Origin: Calycina herbarum | Lineage: Eukaryota > Ascomycota > Leotiomycetes > Helotiales > Pezizellaceae | Assembly: GCA_001414485.1 (NCBI GenBank) | Contig: LLEY01000011.1 | Coordinates: 124,001-188,000 of the forward strand | DNA: 64,000 bases | Direction of reading: 5' to 3' | In this document: one piece after another, positions 58,292 to 64,000 of the stretch | How the letters are laid out: the number at the start of each line of letters is the position of its first letter | Position numbering within the stretch: the stretch's first letter is position 1 | Notes under the pieces: model-generated | Told to the model about the DNA's origin: nothing | The model's database searches: none | The model's input: the letters and a program-made list of their open reading frames with translations, nothing else | Translations under genes and position numbers: made by a program

Positions 58292-59944
58292 GAAGTTTAA
58301 ACTAAAGAAGTTCGAATTATTCTAGCTATTAAGACTATTCGTTTATCTAAGATAATAAATACTCGGACTATAGTAAAACTATATAAGATCTCTAGAACTA
58401 TACTTAGAGATAGAATAGCTAGCTAAACTCCTCGCGACGAAACACGACCTAATCGTTATAAATTAACTATACTAGAAGAGAAGGTAATTTCTTAGAATAT
58501 ACTTAAGCTAGATTCTAAAGAGTTTATACTATAGCTTACTAGTATAGAAGATATAGCTAATTTTATCCTAGAATTAAGAGAGATAGAACGCGTTAGTAAG
58601 CTCTAGGCTTATTAATTTATATAACGATAACTAGCTCTTAAGACCTGTTTTAATCGTGTTTACGATTTCTAAAGAGCCTTATACGAAGATTCTAAGCTAA
58701 TTAACACGTGGTTTTAACTAGTAGAAAATATAAGAGTAAAATATAGGATTTTAAACTACGACTTCTATAACTTCGATAAGACTAGGTTTATAATAGATAT
58801 AATCTACGCTATAATAGTTATAACCCGCGTAGATCGACGTAGTAGAGGTAAGATAGTTTAGCTAGAGAATAGAGAATAGGCTATAGCTATTACTTATATT
58901 AATAGTAAAAGCTAGAGTGTTTCTCTATTTTTAGTAGTTTAAGAGAAGAATTATCTTATAAACTAGTATATCGACGGCGGCCTCCTATCTAACTAGGTTA
59001 TTAAACTAATAAGTAATAGGTAGATAAATAATAAGACAGGTCTAGAATAGTTAAAACACTTTAATAAACATACTACTACTTATATAAAGAGGCTATATTA
59101 AATACTTATTCTTAATAGATATAAAAGTTACGAATCAGCTTAGTTCTAAGAATACTATAAAGTATATAATATTATAACTCTTAGACTACCTTTCTACTCG
59201 TCTTATCTAACCTAGCTACTTAATATTAGACACTTTAGTATCTTAAAGTAGGTATATAGTTAGTAGATTAAGACGTTTATTAAGACTTATATTAACTATA
59301 TTATAAAGGTAGAGTTCTTTCTAGCTTTTATAATAGTATATAAGAAATTAATAATAGTCTAAAACGCTTAGGTTAGATTTCGTAGAGCTAGCTTAGTATC
59401 TTTTAACCTATAAGCTATGATTTCAAAGCTTAATATAAAGTTATAGACTCTAATACTCTCTAGACTCTCTACTGCTAATACTAACTCTTAGGTCTTCTAG
59501 ACCTCTTCTAATCTAGCTAAAGCTCTTTTATAAACAACTCTTATTCGAAATCGAATTACTTGTTACTAAGGAAGCTTACTAACTCTACTTTTCGAGACGG
59601 TTACTACGTTAGTAAAGAGTATAAAGAGAATAGCTTATAAAATAACTCTTTTATCTACGAAGATACGTATACTTCGAGTAGTAAACGAAGCTCTAAGCAA
59701 GCGTCGTAGAGCTAAAAAGGCTTATATATGTTAAGGTAGTATACTTATTATAGAGGATATATAGAATATTATATTATAAAAGAACGTAGATAAGCAGGTG
59801 TAACGCGACGTACGTACGGCGGAGAGAAGTCGTAAGAAGAGGCAATCGTCTAGATAGTACTATAGGATTTGTAGAAAAGCTAGTTATAATATACGAACTT
59901 GTTAAGAAGCTATAGATATATCTAGTTTATTAGATTCCGATTAG
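58292..59944 (+). pseudogene. pogo DDE transposase with C-terminal zinc knuckle (F)
   Basis: One continuous frame runs from about 58292 to TAG 59942 with many TAA/TAG. An N-terminal helix-turn-helix region (TILRDRIAS, TPRDETRPN) is followed by the catalytic core. YNFDKTRFI is near 58766 (YNFDETGF in intact proteins), LNRYKSYES near 59111 (LDGHESH expected; Asp now Asn), and LLNIRHFSILK near 59215 (LDIGCFSxLK expected; Asp now Asn). The C-terminus has SKRRRAKKA, LIIEDI and a degraded CCHC knuckle (59870-59900). It is inactive: two of three catalytic Asp are lost. It would catalyse cut-and-paste at TA sites. Confidence 0.86.
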
Positions 59945-59966
59945 TTTTAGTTAATTTAATATATTA

Positions 59967-60968
59967 ACGTAGTTTATTACCGAGTAACGTATATTACCGA
60001 GTAGCGTACTTTCCTCTTACTCTACTACTTTAATATTAGATTAATTAACTATAATAAATAATATTAATTAAAACTACTTAGAATCTAATAAACTAGATAT
60101 ATCTATAACCTCTTAATAAGTTCGTATATTATAACTAGTCTTTCTATAAGTACTACACCGTTGTCTAGAGATTTACCTCTTATTTTACCTATCTCTCTTA
60201 GAACGCTTATCGCGTCGAGCCTGTTCCTCTACTTCCTTTTAAGCTAATACGTCCTATATATCCTCTATAGTAAGTATACCTCCTTAACGGACCTAAGTCT
60301 TTTTAGCTCTATAGCGCTTACTAAGTACTTTATTTACCTTACGAAGAGTATAGACTTCGGCTAATAACAAAGTTATCTTATAAGCTAATAGCTCTATACC
60401 CTTTGCTAATATAGCTATAGTCTCGAAAATAGAGGTTAGTAAGCTTCCTTAATAGCGTAAAATACGATTCTTAACTAAAGTTGTTTACGAAAGAGCGTTA
60501 GTTAGGTTACGAGAGATCTATAAGACCTAAGGGTTAGTAGTTATAGAGAGGGGTCTAGTAGGTATAGGAGTTTATAATTAAATATTAAGCTTTAATATCA
60601 TAGTCTAGGGATTAAAAGGTACTAAGCCAGCTCTGTAGAATCTAGCCTAGGTGTTTTAAGTTATTATTAATTACTTATAAGCTACGTAAAAGGCTAAAAG
60701 AAAACTCGACCTTAGTAATATAGTTAATATAAGCTTTAATAAAGGTCTTAATTTAACGTCTATATATATGTTTAAGAATACTAAAACATCTAACGTCGAG
60801 TAGCTAGGTTAAATAAGAGGAATAAGAAGGTAGATAAAGAGTAATAATATTATTAGCTTTGTAATACTCTTGAAATAAGACTGATTTATAACTCTTATAT
60901 CTATCTAATACTAGTATTCGATATAGCTCTTTTATATAACTACGAGTATATTTATTAAAGTATCGTAG
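59967..60968 (-). mobile_element. pogo-type transposon G, 3' half, cut by chromovirus H
   Basis: Same family as F, opposite orientation, inserted at TA (59965-59966) in the 3' flank of F. The 3' end lies at 59967-60010. Sequence continues on the minus strand up to 60968, where the LTR of H begins. The 5' half would lie beyond H. Confidence 0.78.
60074..60968 (-). pseudogene. pogo transposase C-terminal half (G)
   Basis: The minus-strand frame ends at TAG 60074. It matches F in order: YSTLDVLVFLN (third catalytic region, decayed), ARFYRAGLVPFNPQ, NRILRY, KGIELLAYKITLLLAEV, SKRYRAKKT, ILTIEDI, a knuckle degraded to STYRKTSYNIRTY, and VIDISSLLDSK. Stops are TAA/TAG. Confidence 0.82.
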
Positions 60969-61432
60969 TGTAACGAAACTCAAACGAACTAAACAAAGAT
61001 AACTAAGTCTCGAAGGTTAGTATATAGTAAGAAGTAGGAATACGCCGGGTTGTTTACTTAAAAGCGAACTCGTTACTTATATTAAAGATGTTAAATAAGA
61101 TAATAAGATTAATAACTAAAGTTAAGTACGAAGCTCCTATCTAATAGCAGACGTGCTAGTCTTATATAGAACCTTCGTTTCCTAAGTACGTCGCTTATAT
61201 CGCTTACGTCGCTCGCGTCGCTTACGATTAAGGCGATCAGAGCGATGTAGGCGATTACGTTATATAACCCCACGTAACTTCTAATATTACTATAATAGTA
61301 AGATCCTGAAATCCCTAATATCCTTCTATATTACTAATTTCCTCCTATATTACTTTCCTTTCCTAGATATTATACCTTATCTTATTAGAACGCCGTCTAG
61401 ACTACTTACTACGTATACTATGATTCGTAATA
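60969..61432 (-). repeat. 3' LTR of chromovirus H (U3 type 3)
   Basis: 464 bp. Its left edge is intact (TGTAACGAAACTC). The U5/R part matches the LTRs of A-D, but the U3 holds a unique block of CGCTTACGT/GCGAT repeats (61186-61256) not found in type 1 or type 2. Confidence 0.88.
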
Positions 61433-61668
61433 CTATCCCCTTCTTAGACTAGCGTGTCTCTACGCTTAAGTATAGCCTAAGAAATATCGTTAAGAGGCTA
61501 GCAGCCTCCCTGGTTCCTATTATGTTATTAACACCTCTCTTAAAAGACAAGCTTAAATAATATAGGATTCTTAACACTCTTTGAATTAAACGTTTAAGAC
61601 GTGAAATAATTCCTTATACTTGTTATATAAATACGAAAACCAGTCGTCGATGTATCAGCGTTCCTAGT

Positions 61669-62085
61669 AGCTCTAAGTATTCCAAGTATACTAGGAAGAG
61701 CAAATCTTATAATATCGAGTTATAAAATCGAATACTCTTAACTTTCGAGTAGGAATCTATTGATGCCTAGAAGCGGAGGTTATAGTAGGAGGAAGAGACA
61801 GCTTATAAGATTTAGAAAGAAGCTATATAGAAGATCCTTCGCCTACGAAAACAATAACGCTTTCTTATAGAGTAGGAGTAAGAGATACTCCGTCGTAGTC
61901 TTACTAACCTATAAGAGCTTAATAAAGCTGATGAAAAAGAAAGAGTAGAGAAAGAGAAAGAAGAGAGGGAATTAGAGGTCGCTCAGCTAGCGGCCCCCTC
62001 TTCTTCTAGCAACCCCGCTTTTGTTACTAAGCTGACCCTTGATTCAGCTTTCCTCGAGGCTTTCTCTTCTAACTATAAGATATAG
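61669..62085 (+). pseudogene. Antisense ORF in the 3' region of chromovirus H, best preserved copy
   Basis: A plus-strand frame, opposite to the element, is 139 codons from SSKYSKYTRKSKSYN to NYKI-TAG and readable upstream to about 61630 (SRRCISVPSS). Features include RILLTFE, ESIDA, a Glu/Arg-rich coiled-coil segment ending LRLRKQ, SLTNL, ELNKADEKERVEKEKEE, and AFVTKLTLDSAFLEAFSSN. Stops are only TAA/TAG and the second half is open. I associate the pattern with multi-copy fungal hypothetical proteins, but no function is known to me. Confidence 0.7.
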
Positions 62086-64000
62086 GTAACCCTAGGTTTT
62101 AGTAGTAGAACTTCCGAAGTTCCTCTAGGTAATAGTTAAGATTACCTTTTAGCTCCTAAGTGTTTTCTAAGTATAGGTAATCTAACTATTTAATTAAGTA
62201 CTTAATCTTACCTCTAATAATTCTATAGTTAAGAATTCTTTCGACTTTATATTTAGTATTTAGATTAACTAGTTGAATTTCTATAAATAGGGCTAGTAGT
62301 GCTCCTAGTAGTACTAGTTCGAGTAGGGATATATAGAATACTAGGTAGATGTTTATTATCCTTAGTAGTACTAATTTATAATTTAAAGATCCTCTAACTT
62401 GTTTAATTTTAAATAGTCTAAGTTTCTTATAATCTAGTTTATTACTTAGTCTTTTTATATTAATATTCTTTTATACTAAGTAGACTTTATCCCTCTCTTT
62501 TAGCGTTAGCTCTTAACTACGTCGTTTGTTATAGTAGTATATATTTCTTTTAGCTATGAATTATAAATCCTTTATAAGTTCCTTATATAGCTTTTTAATT
62601 TTTAAGACGTGAATACGAGTAAGCTAGTTATTAATAGTTATAGATAGCGGTTCTTAATATACTAATAATTTATATCTAAAATTAGCGTAGAATAGTATAA
62701 TAAGTATTGTTTCTATTACTAAACTGTTATAAGCAAACTATGCTAAGAGTAATAGTTCTACCTAGTTATCTTATTAGTAGTTTATATAATAATAAAGGTA
62801 TATTTTAACTACTTAATTTATCTATTTATTTCCTTTATTTGTTTAAGAGTAAAAAGCTATTAAAAGCTTCCTTTTTATACTTAATCGTTTTATAAGAGCG
62901 ATCTAAAATTTTAAGGTAAAGAGCTTATCTCTGTCTAAGAGTATCTTTTTAGATAGTCTATATCTTAAGACTACTTCTCTAAGGAATGTAAATACTAATT
63001 CCTTAGCTATACTTAACTCTATATATATTATAAGAATTATATACTTTATAAGTTGTTCTATAATAACTAGGATTATATTATATTTAACTTCTATTATTAG
63101 GTCTTTAGATTTTAGTAGTTTAATAATAAAATCTATAGATATTGATTTCTAAGGTATCTATAGTATTAGAGTAGTATTTATCTATTTATAAGGAGTATAG
63201 TAGGAAGCCTTATTCCTAGTATAGGTATTATATTCTACTATTACTTCCTTAACTATCGTAGATAACCGATTAATATAGTAGTATTATCTTATCCTCTAGA
63301 GGGTTCTATAAATTCCTTAGTAACCGTAAGCGGGTATAGTATAGTATTCCTATACGAACTCCTTCGCGTATAAGCTAGGAACCTATAGTTTCTCTTTTAT
63401 ATACTAATTATAACCTTTATATATATTCTAAATTTTATCTATCTAGATATTGTTTATTACTACTATTTTATATATAGTAGGTACTAAGTCTCTATTCTTA
63501 AGAGTTTTTAAGATTATAATCTTTTTATACTCTTTATCTCTCTTATATCTAGGTTTTTAACTAAGAGTATTAGCTTAAGTATTTAATATTCCTTTTATAT
63601 ATTAAATAATAATATTAAATCCTTCTAATATTTTTAACTATTTAGCTAATTATCTTATTATAAGTTCCTTAGTTATTATAAATATCTTAAGATTCTTATA
63701 GTTAGATAAAACTATAACTAGGTGTTTTACTAATTATAAATAGATTCTCTAGTATTCTAAAGCTAATACTATAGTAAGTAATTCCTTATTAAAAATGTTA
63801 TAGTTTTATTATACTAGGTTAAATATCTTAGAATAATATATAATAGATATAAGTTTTCTTTTATTATTTAGTTATAGGTAAACCATATCTACTACTATGT
63901 CTAAGACGTCTGTTTTAATTATACTAGGCTTATCTATATTAAAATTATATAGAATAGGTTTTTCTATAAACTTTACTTTGATTTTTTAAAAAGCATCCTT
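62086..64000 (-). pseudogene. pol: pol of chromovirus H (chromodomain, integrase, RNase H part)
   Basis: The minus-strand decayed chromodomain/integrase tail lies at about 62500-62150, the integrase core at about 62520-63480 and RNase H from about 63500 to the edge. It closely resembles the equivalent part of D and C. All frames are broken by RIP. Confidence 0.8.

Larger units (their letters stand above)
58174..59966 (+). mobile_element. pogo-type transposon F, 3' end interrupted by element G
   Basis: It begins ACGTGGTTTATTATCGAG after TA (58172-58173), the same kind of end as the 3' end of G (ACGTAGTTTATTACCGAG after TA, 59965-59966). It carries a pogo transposase relic. Its 3' untranslated sequence is cut at ATATTA, where G is inserted; the remaining end of F would lie beyond G and H, outside the window. 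Confidence 0.75.
60969..64000 (-). mobile_element. Chromovirus H (Ty3/gypsy), 3' part, runs off the window
   Basis: The 3' LTR (60969-61432) is followed on the right by the purine tract complement (CTATCCCCTTCTTAG) and then by 3' region, chromodomain, integrase and RNase H sequence on the minus strand. It is inserted in pogo G; the left target duplication would be CGTAG (60964-60968). The 5' half is beyond the edge. Confidence 0.88.

Overview
The window is nuclear DNA of a filamentous ascomycete (Pezizomycotina). The signs are short GT-AG introns with a CTAAC branch point, a HET-NACHT-WD40 gene, a fungal-type FunK1 kinase relic, Ty3/gypsy chromoviruses, pogo/Fot, Tc1 and hAT transposons, and very heavy repeat-induced point mutation (RIP). 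In the decayed DNA, CA and TG are scarce and TA is abundant. Reading frames are broken almost only by TAA or TAG where Gln (CAA/CAG) or Trp (TGG) codons are expected. The genus cannot be named from the sequence.

Layout: 1-1337 is the 5' LTR and gag of a minus-strand chromovirus (W). 1338-3370 is decayed and unidentified. 3374-11115 is bounded by 34-bp inverted repeats with TA on the outside. It holds a stop-riddled pogo transposase (3997-5826) and an apparently intact 1068-residue NLR-type gene (7005-10262). 11119-20210 holds a RIP-killed FunK1 kinase (about 12900-15090, +), a convergent dead gene of unknown function (about 15205-17540, -), a GC-richer promoter-like island (about 18360-19010) and the 3' end of a hAT transposase (about 19190-19888).

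20211-54746 is a nested transposon stack. A Tc1 element is split by chromovirus B (20530-53829). B is split by chromovirus A (21907-28927) and by chromovirus C (31643-50754). C is split by chromovirus D (34135-40995) and by a different chromovirus, E (41156-46656). All five LTR elements keep equal-length LTR pairs and perfect 5-bp target duplications (GTATA, ATTAG, CTCTT, ACTAA, CTATC), so the insertion order can be read directly.

54730-57780 is an island of normal composition with one three-exon minus-strand gene. 58174-60968 holds two pogo elements of another family, the second (G) inserted into the 3' end of the first (F). 60969-64000 is the 3' part of another chromovirus (H) that runs off the window.

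Only two genes look functional: the HET-NACHT-WD40 gene and the conserved fungal gene at 54730-56885. The most notable observations are a possible pogo transposon carrying an NLR gene as cargo, a 139-codon antisense reading frame of identical length in three chromovirus copies, and the shuffling of LTR and gag modules among related chromoviruses.
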